Shown here piece by piece: positions 1 through 6,563 of a stretch of DNA of 10,578 nt. The DNA comes from Lachnospiraceae bacterium (lineage in GTDB: Bacteria; Bacillota; Clostridia; Lachnospirales; Lachnospiraceae). The notes under the pieces were generated by a model. That model did not search any database and was not told the origin of the DNA. It worked only from the letters and a program-made list of their open reading frames with translations. Within the stretch, counting starts at the first letter, position 1. Each line of letters begins with the position of its first letter. Where the stretch lies: assembly GCA_009787745.1 (NCBI GenBank), contig WQST01000066.1, forward strand, positions 1-10,578. Reading direction: 5' to 3'. Both the position numbers and the translations under genes were made by a program.

Positions 1-1
1 C

Positions 2-658
2 AACCGGACGACGAATTTATCCGTCGCCGGGAAAACCGTGGTCGTCGCAGGATATGGCTGGTGTGGTAAGGGCGTTGCGATGAGAGCAAAAGGTTTCGGC
101 GCTAATGTCGTCGTTACCGAAATCGATCCCGTTAAAGCGATTGAAGCCTATATGGATGGTTTCGCGGTAATGGAAATGAAGAGCGCCGCCCCTTTGGGTG
201 ATATTTTTATTACCGTAACAGGATGTAATGATGTTATCGGCGAAGAAGATTTTAATTTAATTAAAAATGGGGCGATTATGTGCAATGCCGGACATTTTAA
301 TGTTGAGGTAAATGTTGCGCGGCTTGCGGAAATCGCTGATGAAATCGATGAGAAACGTAAGAATATTATGGGTTATCGACTGGGTAATAAATGGCTTTAT
401 GTATTGGCGGAAGGCAGATTGGTTAATTTAGCCGCAGGAGACGGTCATCCTGCGGAAATCATGGATATGAGTTTCGCGATTCAGGCCTTGAGTGCCTGCT
501 ATTTGGTCGAGAATAAAGGAAAAGCAGATAAAATGATTATGGATGTTCCCGTTTCAATCGACCAAGATGTCGCACTAAGGAAGCTTGGTTCACTGGGGAT
601 TACGATTGATCGGTTATCGAAAGAACAGGCCGAATATCTGAATAGCTGGGCTGTATAA
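2..658 (+). CDS. ahcY: S-adenosylhomocysteine hydrolase (5' partial, C-terminal half)
   Basis: Cytosolic NAD-dependent enzyme that reversibly splits S-adenosylhomocysteine to adenosine and homocysteine, clearing the product of SAM-dependent methylation. The frame is open to the left edge: NRTTNLSVAGKT precedes the first in-frame GTG at 38, so that codon is internal and the true start lies outside the window. What is visible is the Rossmann NAD-binding domain with GYGWCGKG (glycine-rich loop) and the acidic VVTEID strand end, then the CNAGHFNVEV block and the highly conserved NLAAGDGHPAEIMDMSF block. The protein ends QAEYLNSWAV, like the short form found in Thermotoga and archaea; it lacks the longer tail ending HYRY seen in the eukaryotic/proteobacterial form. 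About 218 residues of a usual 410-420 are present. The gene stops 106 bp before the downstream transporter gene and no clear terminator separates them. Confidence 0.97.
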   Translation, partial: NRTTNLSVAGKTVVVAGYGWCGKGVAMRAKGFGANVVVTEIDPVKAIEAYMDGFAVMEMKSAAPLGDIFITVTGCNDVIGEEDFNLIKNGAIMCNAGHFNVEVNVARLAEIADEIDEKRKNIMGYRLGNKWLYVLAEGRLVNLAAGDGHPAEIMDMSFAIQALSACYLVENKGKADKMIMDVPVSIDQDVALRKLGSLGITIDRLSKEQAEYLNSWAV

Positions 659-764
659 AAGCCGTGATTGGCATGGTTAAATATTCCTAAATTGGCTCTT
701 TTAATAAGTCCATTTTGCATTATAATAATGAATTAATACTAATTGCAAAAGGAATAATAAAACT

Positions 765-1337
765 ATGCCGAAAAATACAACTATTCGAAAACTAACTTCC
801 GCAGGAGTAATTGCCGCTTTATCATTTGTCGCTTTTACCTTTTTAAAAATTCCGATGCCCGGAAATATGAGCGCCGTCCATTTAGGGAATGCCGTCGTTG
901 TTTTGGGCGCCTTTCTGATAGGAGGCTTCTATGGCGGTTTGGGCGGCGCGCTGGGGATGGTGATCGCTGATTTGATGGATGCCAACTTCATCATTTATGC
1001 CCCGACGACCTTCATCCTTAAGTTAGGTATCGGCTTAATCAGCGGTTTTATCGCGCATCGAATCGGCAAAATAAATCAACAAAGCGACCAAAAGAAATTG
1101 TTTAAATGGGTTCTTTTGGCCGCTATGGGTGGTTTGATTTTTAACTTTATCTTTTCACCGCTTGTAAATTATTTTTATAATCTTTTGATTCTCGGTAAAC
1201 CCGCGGCTGAACTTAGATTGGCTTATAATATCGTCGCTTCAAGCATTAATGCCGTAGCTTCGACTGCCGTTTCCGTGTCAATCTATCTGGCGCTCAGACC
1301 CGCGCTCAAAAAATCAGGTTTTTTCGACGGCTTTTAA
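765..1337 (+). CDS. ECF transporter S component (substrate-binding membrane subunit)
   Basis: Integral membrane protein of 190 residues, predicted to bind a small molecule (vitamin, amino acid or similar) and to work with a shared EcfA/EcfA'/EcfT energizing module encoded elsewhere. It shows about six hydrophobic segments. The block around residues 39-73 (HLGNAVVVLGAFLIGG, then GGLGGALGMVIADLMDA) and the following KLGIGLISGFIAHR match the DUF1393/ECF-ribofla_trS type of S component as I recall it. The length is normal for S components. The ATG is preceded by AAAAGGA at 747-753, 11 nt upstream. A TATAAT at 721-726 could be a -10 element, but I see no good -35, so its own promoter is doubtful and readthrough from ahcY is possible. 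The substrate cannot be read from sequence; the ahcY neighbour suggests, but does not show, a link to sulphur amino acid or nucleoside metabolism. Confidence 0.87.
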   Translation: MPKNTTIRKLTSAGVIAALSFVAFTFLKIPMPGNMSAVHLGNAVVVLGAFLIGGFYGGLGGALGMVIADLMDANFIIYAPTTFILKLGIGLISGFIAHRIGKINQQSDQKKLFKWVLLAAMGGLIFNFIFSPLVNYFYNLLILGKPAAELRLAYNIVASSINAVASTAVSVSIYLALRPALKKSGFFDGF

Positions 1338-1553
1338 TTAATCCATTTGCTCAGGAATGATTAAGGCGGCAATTATATACCCCAAAACACCCATTCCCAC
1401 TGTACAGATGGTCAATATCACCCATGCCAAGCGGAAAATGACAGGGTCAACACCAAGATACTCTCCGATTCCGCCGCAGACACCACTGATTGAGCGATTG
1501 GTTTTTGAACGGACTAAGCGTTTATAGTTATTGTTGTTTTGATTGTTATCCAT
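1338..1553 (-). CDS. PspC domain membrane protein
   Basis: Small 71-residue protein made of an Asn-rich N-terminus (residues 1-10), then a PspC domain: KRLVRSKTNRSISGVCGGIGEYLGVDP followed by one hydrophobic helix (about 42-66) and the typical end ALIIPEQMD. PspC proteins act at the cytoplasmic membrane in phage-shock-type envelope stress responses; stand-alone mini-PspC proteins are common in Firmicutes and their exact role is not settled. It is the last gene of the padR-DUF1700-DUF4097-pspC operon, starting 15 nt after the DUF4097 stop. AAAGGAAAGGAG (1559-1570) provides a strong ribosome binding site. Its stop codon directly abuts the stop codon of the convergent ECF gene with no base between them. 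Confidence 0.94.
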   Translation of the reverse strand: MDNNQNNNNYKRLVRSKTNRSISGVCGGIGEYLGVDPVIFRLAWVILTICTVGMGVLGYIIAALIIPEQMD

Positions 1554-1568
1554 AATATCTCCTTTCCT

Positions 1569-2453
1569 TTATTGAAATCTTACAATAATATTGCCGATTG
1601 CGCAATTAAGATTCATATTTTTATCGGCATCGTTATTGATCGTTCTGGTACTTGATAATCCTGAGTAATAATTTTTGCCGACGGTAATATTACCGATTGA
1701 GCAATCAATTTTGTAATTATAGTTTTCTTTATTATCGTTAAGTGTCAAGCTTACGCTGCCGACTCCGCAGTCAACCTTAACATCCTTCTCAACATGACCG
1801 GAAAAAATTGATTCGCCGACACTGTTTGAAATATCTAAATAATCGACTTGCATATTACGCATACTGATTGAACCGACACCGCAATCGCTTTTCAATTTCT
1901 TAGCTTGTAATCCGTCAATATTTAACTCACCCACCCCAACTTCGATTCTTATATCATCAAAGCGGAAAGATTCAGGGACTGTTAAAATCATTATATTTCT
2001 GATGCTGTTAAAATTTACCGCATTTATACCGCGCATGTCAAAACCTTCGATTGTCAAGCTACTATCGTTTATTTTGTATTTGAAATAACCGACACCTTGA
2101 ACTTCGATTTTGAAATCATCGCCTGACCATGTTTCGATCAAAAAATCCCCGATCGCCGCCGATATGTTTAAGTCATCAATTTTTTCACCTTTTACCACGG
2201 CAGTGTAAGTATTGCCTGATATTTTACTGCCATTTACCATTAAATCATTGTAATTATTAATGCCCCATCCGCCGCGCCCGCTGTTATCCCAAATACGTGA
2301 TATAAAGCCCGGCATAATTGAGAAAGAACCTCTGTCAATTGCGTTACTTATATAATTCCGTCCGCCTATCGCGGTAACGATAACTCCGATAATAATCCCG
2401 ATACTAATCATAATTGCCGCTGTTATTAAGCAAAATTTCACAAATTTAGGCAT
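1569..2453 (-). CDS. DUF4097-family membrane-anchored beta-repeat protein
   Basis: Predicted 294-residue protein with one N-terminal membrane helix (about residues 7-30) and a large beta-rich domain built from repeated short units: AAIGDFLI (99-106), VGVGELNI (172-179), CGVGSISM (191-198), SVGESIFS (211-218), CGVGSVSL (229-236), CSIGNITV (251-258) and CAIGNIIV (284-291). This pattern is typical of DUF4097 adhesin-like/LiaF-type repeats, thought to form a stacked beta structure. Four repeats carry a cysteine at the same position. I chose the ATG at 2453 because AAAGGAG lies just upstream; an in-frame start 36 nt earlier gives MNVFSEKRKEPK but has no comparable binding site. The start overlaps the end of the DUF1700 gene by 8 nt, implying translational coupling. 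The molecular function is unknown; family members occur with PspC and Lia-type envelope stress genes, for example in the Bacillus yvl cluster. Confidence 0.85.
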   Translation of the reverse strand: MPKFVKFCLITAAIMISIGIIIGVIVTAIGGRNYISNAIDRGSFSIMPGFISRIWDNSGRGGWGINNYNDLMVNGSKISGNTYTAVVKGEKIDDLNISAAIGDFLIETWSGDDFKIEVQGVGYFKYKINDSSLTIEGFDMRGINAVNFNSIRNIMILTVPESFRFDDIRIEVGVGELNIDGLQAKKLKSDCGVGSISMRNMQVDYLDISNSVGESIFSGHVEKDVKVDCGVGSVSLTLNDNKENYNYKIDCSIGNITVGKNYYSGLSSTRTINNDADKNMNLNCAIGNIIVRFQ

Positions 2454-3147
2454 TTTGGGCTCCTTTCTTTTTTCCGAAAATACATTCAAATAAGTAGATT
2501 ATTCCTTTAAAAATAGCAGGTAATAATTTTCCGAAAATGAGTACTGTCAGAAGTAAAAACAGTAACCCTATCCCACACGTGATAAGCCCGACGGCCATTA
2601 GCGTCAACCCGCCTAACGGGCTTGCAAAAATCCCGAAAATACCAATAACGGCTGCCACTATGCCCAGCACGATACACAAGAATGCGATAACTGCGATTGA
2701 GAATATGATCGCTAAGGCTCCGATGATAATTCCCGCTAATACCCCGAAAAGCCCGCCGCCTAATCCCAGAATCAAGGGGGATGCCAGCACACACAGAACC
2801 ACTATCAGCGCAATTACCCCTGCCGACATGCCGCTTCTTGCCGACTGCCGCCCGCTTGGGTTCGTATATGAAGCGGGTTCCTGATAATGCGTGACCGAAT
2901 TGGAACTGCGGGCGGCGCTGTTATAAAATCCTGATTCGGTAAATTCTCCCGCGCCTCCTTCCAGACCTTCCTTAATGATAGCCGCTACCTGTTCGGGAGT
3001 TCCTAAGGATTCTAAAACCTTTGCTTCGTTTTCCGTACCGCCGTCATTGATATAGTCATTGTAATATTTCAAAGCTTCTTCGCGTTCTCCGGGAGAAATA
3101 TCGGATAGCAGTTCCTCCAGTTTTCGCATAAATTCCCATCTACTCAT
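2446..3147 (-). CDS. DUF1700 (HAAS-type) integral membrane protein
   Basis: 233-residue protein. Residues 1-62 form the helical DUF1700/HAAS signature (MSRWEFMRKLEELLSDI, then EREEALKYYNDYI and LGTPEQVAAII). A low-complexity Ser/Tyr/Gly linker follows (63-107), then three to four closely packed hydrophobic segments (about 108-211) and a basic cytoplasmic-looking tail ending GKKKGAQNA. Proteins of this family are routinely encoded directly after a PadR repressor and often before DUF4097 genes; they are believed to sit in the membrane with the helical domain in the cytosol. The start ATG overlaps the padR stop in an ATGA, and GGGAGGA lies upstream at a suitable distance. No enzymatic motif is visible. 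Function beyond an envelope-stress association is unknown. Confidence 0.88.
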   Translation of the reverse strand: MSRWEFMRKLEELLSDISPGEREEALKYYNDYINDGGTENEAKVLESLGTPEQVAAIIKEGLEGGAGEFTESGFYNSAARSSNSVTHYQEPASYTNPSGRQSARSGMSAGVIALIVVLCVLASPLILGLGGGLFGVLAGIIIGALAIIFSIAVIAFLCIVLGIVAAVIGIFGIFASPLGGLTLMAVGLITCGIGLLFLLLTVLIFGKLLPAIFKGIIYLFECIFGKKKGAQNA

Positions 3148-3467
3148 CGTTTGGGTCCTCCCTCAAAAATCATTGTGATTTTGTCTGAATAATCGCGCCA
3201 TTCACCTTCATAAAGATTCAGTTGACGGCGGCCTTTCTCTGTTACCAAATAATATCGTCGGTTTCTACCCGCACACTCCTTATCATACACATCCAGACAT
3301 TCATCCTTTTGTAAGCGTCTAAGAACCGGATATAGCGTCGATTCAGACAAATCAATCGCTACGCGGACTTCCTGGGTAATCTTATAACCGTAAGTACCTT
3401 CCGTTTCCCTGGATACAACAGCCAGGACGATGGCATCCAAGAGTGCCGCCCCTGTGTTAAATACCAT
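3144..3467 (-). CDS. PadR-family transcriptional regulator
   Basis: 107-residue winged-helix DNA-binding protein with the PadR layout: LLDAIVLAVVSRETEGTYGY leading to the helix-turn-helix, the recognition segment SESTLYPVLRRLQKDECL (about residues 42-59), and the beta wing RNRRYYLVTEKGRRQL. PadR proteins are usually dimeric repressors that autoregulate and release DNA on binding a small ligand or on envelope-active drugs. It is the first gene of a four-gene operon with DUF1700, DUF4097 and PspC. AAAGGAG at 3474-3480 precedes the ATG. Its promoter (3570-3598) sits inside two copies of an imperfect palindrome (3536-3561 and 3568-3593), the obvious candidate operators for this protein. It is short, lacking the extended C-terminal domain of PadR sensu stricto (subfamily 2-like). 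Confidence 0.94.
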   Translation of the reverse strand: MVFNTGAALLDAIVLAVVSRETEGTYGYKITQEVRVAIDLSESTLYPVLRRLQKDECLDVYDKECAGRNRRYYLVTEKGRRQLNLYEGEWRDYSDKITMIFEGGPKR

Positions 3468-3535
3468 ATGTGTCTCCTTTCGGTCGTTTTTTGTGTTGCA
3501 TATTGCTTATTTTTGTTTTAAATTTAGTTCATATA

Positions 3536-3593
3536 ATACTATATGCGCTATAATATTGTTTATGCTTATACTATATGCCATATAATATTATTT
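3536..3593. repeat. Duplicated 26-bp operator-like repeat (candidate PadR sites)
   Basis: Two direct copies, 3536-3561 and 3568-3593, share 23 of 26 bases and lie 32 bp apart, about three helical turns, so bound dimers would sit on the same face. The second copy holds a near-perfect 21-bp palindrome centred on 3578 (TATATG-C-CATATA core; 9 of 10 arm pairs match) that covers the -10 and reaches the -35. The first copy keeps 7 of 10 pairs and lies just downstream of the predicted start of transcription. Binding by PadR is inference. Confidence 0.7.
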
Positions 3594-3598
3594 GTCAA
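3570..3598 (-). promoter_or_regulatory. Sigma-A promoter of the padR operon
   Basis: On the minus strand a perfect -35 TTGACA (3598-3593) is followed by a 17-bp spacer and a -10 TATAGT (3575-3570). Transcription would start near 3563, leaving about 95 nt of leader before the padR start codon. Confidence 0.85.
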
Positions 3599-3680
3599 TA
3601 GATATTATAAAATTATTTTTTATTATGAAAAATGAATAGGATATGCCTGGAGATACAGGGAGAATATGGTCTTTTTGAAT

Positions 3681-3717
3681 AAAAAATAATGCATTCTTTG
3701 GGTGATGCAATGCATTA
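3681..3717 (-). terminator. Possible terminator downstream of psd
   Basis: Read on the minus strand, the 9-bp perfect inverted repeat TAATGCATT (3717-3709) / AATGCATTA (3695-3687), with a 13-nt loop, is followed by six T residues (3686-3681). The position, about 120 bp after the psd stop, suits the end of the phospholipid operon, but the stem is AT-rich and therefore weak. Confidence 0.35.
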
Positions 3718-3721
3718 GTTT

Positions 3722-3828
3722 TTGGGGGTCCTGTATATAATGTTTTGTCATCCTGAGCGTAAGTGAAGGATTAGCCGGGTTCTTCGCCTTCGGCTCGGAA
3801 TGACAAAGGGGTTAATCAACACCCCCAA
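3722..3828. repeat. 107-bp nested palindromic intergenic repeat
   Basis: Outer arms TTGGGGGT (3722-3729) and ACCCCCAA (3821-3828) enclose a long imperfect palindrome: TTTGTCATCCTGAGC (3744-3758) against GCTCGGAATGACAAA (3793-3807), continuing inward with GAAGGA against TCTTC. Outer and inner arms share the same centre (about 3775), so the whole unit could form one cruciform or a long RNA hairpin. The half-site with GTCATCCTGAGCG...GAAGGA resembles a palindromic intergenic repeat that I recall seeing in many unrelated bacterial genomes. No open reading frame or transposase is inside; a non-autonomous mobile repeat is the likeliest explanation, with a role in transcript ending as an alternative. 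Confidence 0.7.
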
Positions 3829-3837
3829 TAGCTTACA

Positions 3838-4689
3838 TCACTCTACTTTACTGCCAATCACATTGCCCATTTTAATAACTGTTTCAAAATTAAGCTTTGT
3901 GTTCTTATATATCGTCTCGTCTACCTTTACCTTATTCGCTTGAAACAACATCACAATCGTCGAACCGCCGAACTCGAAATACCCTTTTTCCTGCCCCCTT
4001 GTAAATTCCGAAATGCCCATGTCATTAGTGATTCGCCCAATAAAAAGCGCTCCCACTTCCATTTGAATGACTTTTCCGAAATTTTTCGTATCAAGAACGA
4101 CGTATTCCCGTGAATTTTGCGTATAAATGCTGTATCTTTTAAAGGCGATCGGACGAACCGTGTGAAGGACACCCTTGATTCTTTTCCAAGAAACGATCTT
4201 TCCATCGTCGATAAAACAATAGCGATGGTAATCATTGGGCATTAACCTAAATATCAAACACGTTCCGCCGACGAACTCAGCCGCTAACTCTTCATCTTTT
4301 ATTAAACTACTAATATCATACATTGATTTCTTAATATGAAAAACATTATCCGCCTGAATCTTGTATGCTGAAAGCTTACCGTCACAAGGTGATATTACGT
4401 CCTGCGGATTAGCCGAAATCGGTCGCGCTCCATCTTTTAACCCGCGGATAAAGAAATCGTTAAATGATTTATATTTAACGCTTCTGTATTCGCTTAAATC
4501 AATATTATTTACCTTAATGAAACGGCGGATATATATTTTTGATATTCCCGTATTCATTAAAAACCCCGGAAATTTGGATACCGTCGGCTTAATTAATAAA
4601 CGAAGAACTATTCTTCCGGGTAAAGTACTGTACAAGAAAGAAATTGAAAGACTGTCTTTACGCGATGTATGGTAAGTTTCAAATTTCAC
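3838..4689 (-). CDS. psd: Phosphatidylserine decarboxylase
   Basis: Converts phosphatidylserine to phosphatidylethanolamine at the membrane using a pyruvoyl group generated by self-cleavage. Residue numbers here count from this GTG start. Visible landmarks are the YKSFNDFFIR block (73-82), Asp103 in SPCDGKLS, His155 in MPNDYHRY, His176 in GVLHTVRP, and the processing motif FGGST (240-244), where cleavage before Ser243 would make the alpha subunit. GGST instead of LGST is usual in clostridial and type II enzymes. The 283-residue length is normal. The GTG at 4689 is chosen because AGGAG sits 5 nt upstream; the frame extends to another GTG at 4725 with no binding site, adding 12 non-family residues. 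It follows pssA by 57 nt and is the last gene of the hydrolase-pssA-psd operon, so product and substrate enzymes are co-expressed. Confidence 0.96.
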   Translation of the reverse strand: MKFETYHTSRKDSLSISFLYSTLPGRIVLRLLIKPTVSKFPGFLMNTGISKIYIRRFIKVNNIDLSEYRSVKYKSFNDFFIRGLKDGARPISANPQDVISPCDGKLSAYKIQADNVFHIKKSMYDISSLIKDEELAAEFVGGTCLIFRLMPNDYHRYCFIDDGKIVSWKRIKGVLHTVRPIAFKRYSIYTQNSREYVVLDTKNFGKVIQMEVGALFIGRITNDMGISEFTRGQEKGYFEFGGSTIVMLFQANKVKVDETIYKNTKLNFETVIKMGNVIGSKVE

Positions 4690-4746
4690 GTTAACTCCTA
4701 TAGGCGGCTTTTGATTCAAAAGCACTCATTCCGAAAAAAGTGATAT

Positions 4747-5394
4747 TTATCTCACTCCTGTGAATAATACATATATAATTAACGGTAATCCAATCACGCA
4801 CAAAATAATCTGATTGCGGGGACTTGGTTTAGGAATTTTGATCTTTAATACGAAAAATATCGCGGTTATAACTAAAACAACATTATAAACCGATAAAAAC
4901 CTTATTGCAAAGATATTGCAAATCGAATATACCAGCGGAATCAAAAGAGTCACCGATGTCGTTGGGATACCTTCAAAATATGTTCGCTTATCTTTCTTTT
5001 GATGCATTTCGGCTTCAACGGCGTTAAAATACGAAAGCCTAATCAAAGCCGCCAGAACATAAACTGATGCTACCAAAGCACTTACTATTCCAAATGTCCC
5101 GTCCGCCTTGGCCGTAGCATAAGCAATTGCCGCAGGAAGAACACCGAAACTGACTAAGTCAGCCATCGCATCGATTTGCATACCATAAGTAAGCTCCCGC
5201 ATATTTCGCTTTTTGAGGCTCGCAACCCGACCGTCAAAGGTATCACATAAACCTGAAATCATCAGGCAAAATATCGCATATTTAACCGATCCGGAAAAAG
5301 CAAAATAAATCCCGAACACTGCCGATATAATACTAAGATAGGTTAAGACCACCCAATAACCGTAATAACCTACCAGCGGTTTCTTATTCAACAT
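4747..5394 (-). CDS. pssA: CDP-diacylglycerol-serine O-phosphatidyltransferase
   Basis: Membrane enzyme of 215 residues of the CDP-alcohol phosphatidyltransferase family that transfers a phosphatidyl group from CDP-diacylglycerol to serine. It is largely hydrophobic, with about six membrane segments. The catalytic signature is CDTFDGRVAS ... GMQIDAMADLVSFG, giving metal-binding Asp51, Asp54, Asp75 and Asp79, with Gly55 and Gly71. YFEGIPTTS (139-147) is a further family block. One oddity: the family motif reads DGxxAR, but here it is DGRVAS, so Ser59 replaces the conserved Arg; the codon is AGC and the surrounding frame is intact. The start ATG has AAGGGAG upstream, overlapping the region of the preceding stop; the gap to the hydrolase gene is only 9 nt. 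Assignment as serine rather than another alcohol transferase rests on motif style and on psd being next. Confidence 0.93.
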   Translation of the reverse strand: MLNKKPLVGYYGYWVVLTYLSIISAVFGIYFAFSGSVKYAIFCLMISGLCDTFDGRVASLKKRNMRELTYGMQIDAMADLVSFGVLPAAIAYATAKADGTFGIVSALVASVYVLAALIRLSYFNAVEAEMHQKKDKRTYFEGIPTTSVTLLIPLVYSICNIFAIRFLSVYNVVLVITAIFFVLKIKIPKPSPRNQIILCVIGLPLIIYVLFTGVR

Positions 5395-5403
5395 TCTACT
5401 CCC

Positions 5404-6519
5404 TTATTTAATGCCTACCCACCACTTCGAAAATTCCTGTGATAAATCATCCAGGTAAACCAACTCACCCATCATCGGGGTGATGATATCAAACCCCTCT
5501 TGCTCATTGAGTTTAGACACGATTTCCAGCGGTTCGTTCCAGTGATGCTTTGCTAAGGCATATTTCGCATGATGCGTCATAAATGCGCGCTTTGGATTTA
5601 AGTCGCTAATAACATTCCCAATATCATCAGGCATAATATGACTGTCACGCCATGCCTCATTGTATTGACCGAACTCAATGATTGCCAGGTCAATATCAAA
5701 TTTTTCCCCTATCTGTTTAAAATGCGACCCGTAACTTGTATCACCGCTCAAATAAATATTCAACGACGGAGCCGCAATCATGAACGAGACCCATAATGTC
5801 TTGTCACTGCCAAATGATATCCGCCCCGAATAATGACGCGCAGGCAAAATATGAAGCGTGATATCTCCTTTTAGGACGGCGCTTTCATTCCAATCCAGTT
5901 CAATTATATCTTCTTCCGCAAAATTCCAGCGCCTGAAATGCTCCCCTGTCCCCAATCCGCAGACTACCTTGCCGATTCGGTCACGCAAAGCATTAATTGT
6001 GTCATAATCTAAATGATCGAAATGATCATGAGAAATCAACAAGTAATCTATTTTCGGTATATCATTCGGCTTAAAAACGTCGCTTCCCAAGAAAGGCTGA
6101 TTAATAAACCATATCGGAGAGCCTGTTAATAATGACGGGTCAACCAGAAAACTTACACCGCCTGTCCGGATATATAATGCTGAATGCCCAAGCCAAACTA
6201 AAATATCCTCATCAGCTTCAATCTTAAACAGATCAATTTCTATTGACGGAAGCTTTGATTCAGGTCTTAAACCTTCGACTTTCTCAAAAAAACGATGCGG
6301 AGAATCACCGCCTAAGCGGACTGATCTAGCATCAAAATTATGAAACCGACCATCGCGGTAATGCGGCGACGCTTCTATTCTTTCAATGATTTCAAGCGGC
6401 GTCTTACTATCCCGCGGTGTTCTGCCAAACCGCGGTGTAGCGAGAAAGCTTATAACCACTGCCACTAAGACAATAATTATAATGACAATCATTAATAAAG
6501 CTTTCATTTTCCGTGACAT
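5404..6519 (-). CDS. Membrane-anchored MBL-fold hydrolase, NAPE-PLD-like
   Basis: 371-residue protein with a basic N-terminus (MSRKMK), one membrane helix (about 7-27) and a metallo-beta-lactamase domain. Metal-binding residues are readable: SHDHFDHLD gives His164, His166, Asp168 and His169; His229 in LPARHYSGR; Asp260 in LSGDTSY; His316 or His317 in MTHHAKY. The order and spacing, together with WLGHSALYI, FLVDPSLL, TLWVSFMI and HHWNEP, match the Lactamase_B_2 branch holding animal N-acyl-phosphatidylethanolamine phospholipase D and bacterial RomA-like proteins. Topology (basic end inside) suggests the enzyme domain faces outward. It is the first gene of an operon with pssA and psd, which make phosphatidylethanolamine, supporting a phospholipid substrate. 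The ribosome binding site is weak (AGAGAAAG); a second ATG at codon 5 is an alternative start. Other hydrolytic substrates remain possible. Confidence 0.85.
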   Translation of the reverse strand: MSRKMKALLMIVIIIIVLVAVVISFLATPRFGRTPRDSKTPLEIIERIEASPHYRDGRFHNFDARSVRLGGDSPHRFFEKVEGLRPESKLPSIEIDLFKIEADEDILVWLGHSALYIRTGGVSFLVDPSLLTGSPIWFINQPFLGSDVFKPNDIPKIDYLLISHDHFDHLDYDTINALRDRIGKVVCGLGTGEHFRRWNFAEEDIIELDWNESAVLKGDITLHILPARHYSGRISFGSDKTLWVSFMIAAPSLNIYLSGDTSYGSHFKQIGEKFDIDLAIIEFGQYNEAWRDSHIMPDDIGNVISDLNPKRAFMTHHAKYALAKHHWNEPLEIVSKLNEQEGFDIITPMMGELVYLDDLSQEFSKWWVGIK

Positions 6520-6563
6520 AGTTCTTTCTCTGATTTAGGGTTCGTAAAATCTTCTTAATATAC

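Larger units (their letters stand above)
3468..3837. other. Non-coding region between padR and psd operons
   Basis: 370 bp without a credible gene. It holds the padR leader, promoter and operators (3468-3598), an AT-rich stretch, a weak hairpin followed by a T run on the minus strand (3681-3717), and a 107-bp palindromic element (3722-3828). The few short frames here, such as one starting with an ATG near 3643, are under 20 codons and lack binding sites. Confidence 0.7.

Noticed and set aside
659..764. Terminator or SAM-type riboswitch between ahcY and the ECF gene
   Set aside because: Only 3-4 bp stems such as GCC/GGC can be drawn, with no T run and no recognisable riboswitch core in the 106 bp.
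2537..2884. 115-codon plus-strand frame opposite the DUF1700 gene
   Set aside because: Pro/Ile/Ser-rich antisense shadow of a well-supported membrane protein gene; no family motif and no ribosome binding site.
3951..4235. Minus-strand frame of 94 codons inside psd
   Set aside because: Alternative frame of psd; the decarboxylase frame carries all catalytic motifs.
4361..4675. 104-codon plus-strand frame opposite psd
   Set aside because: Antisense of the conserved decarboxylase; no recognisable motif.
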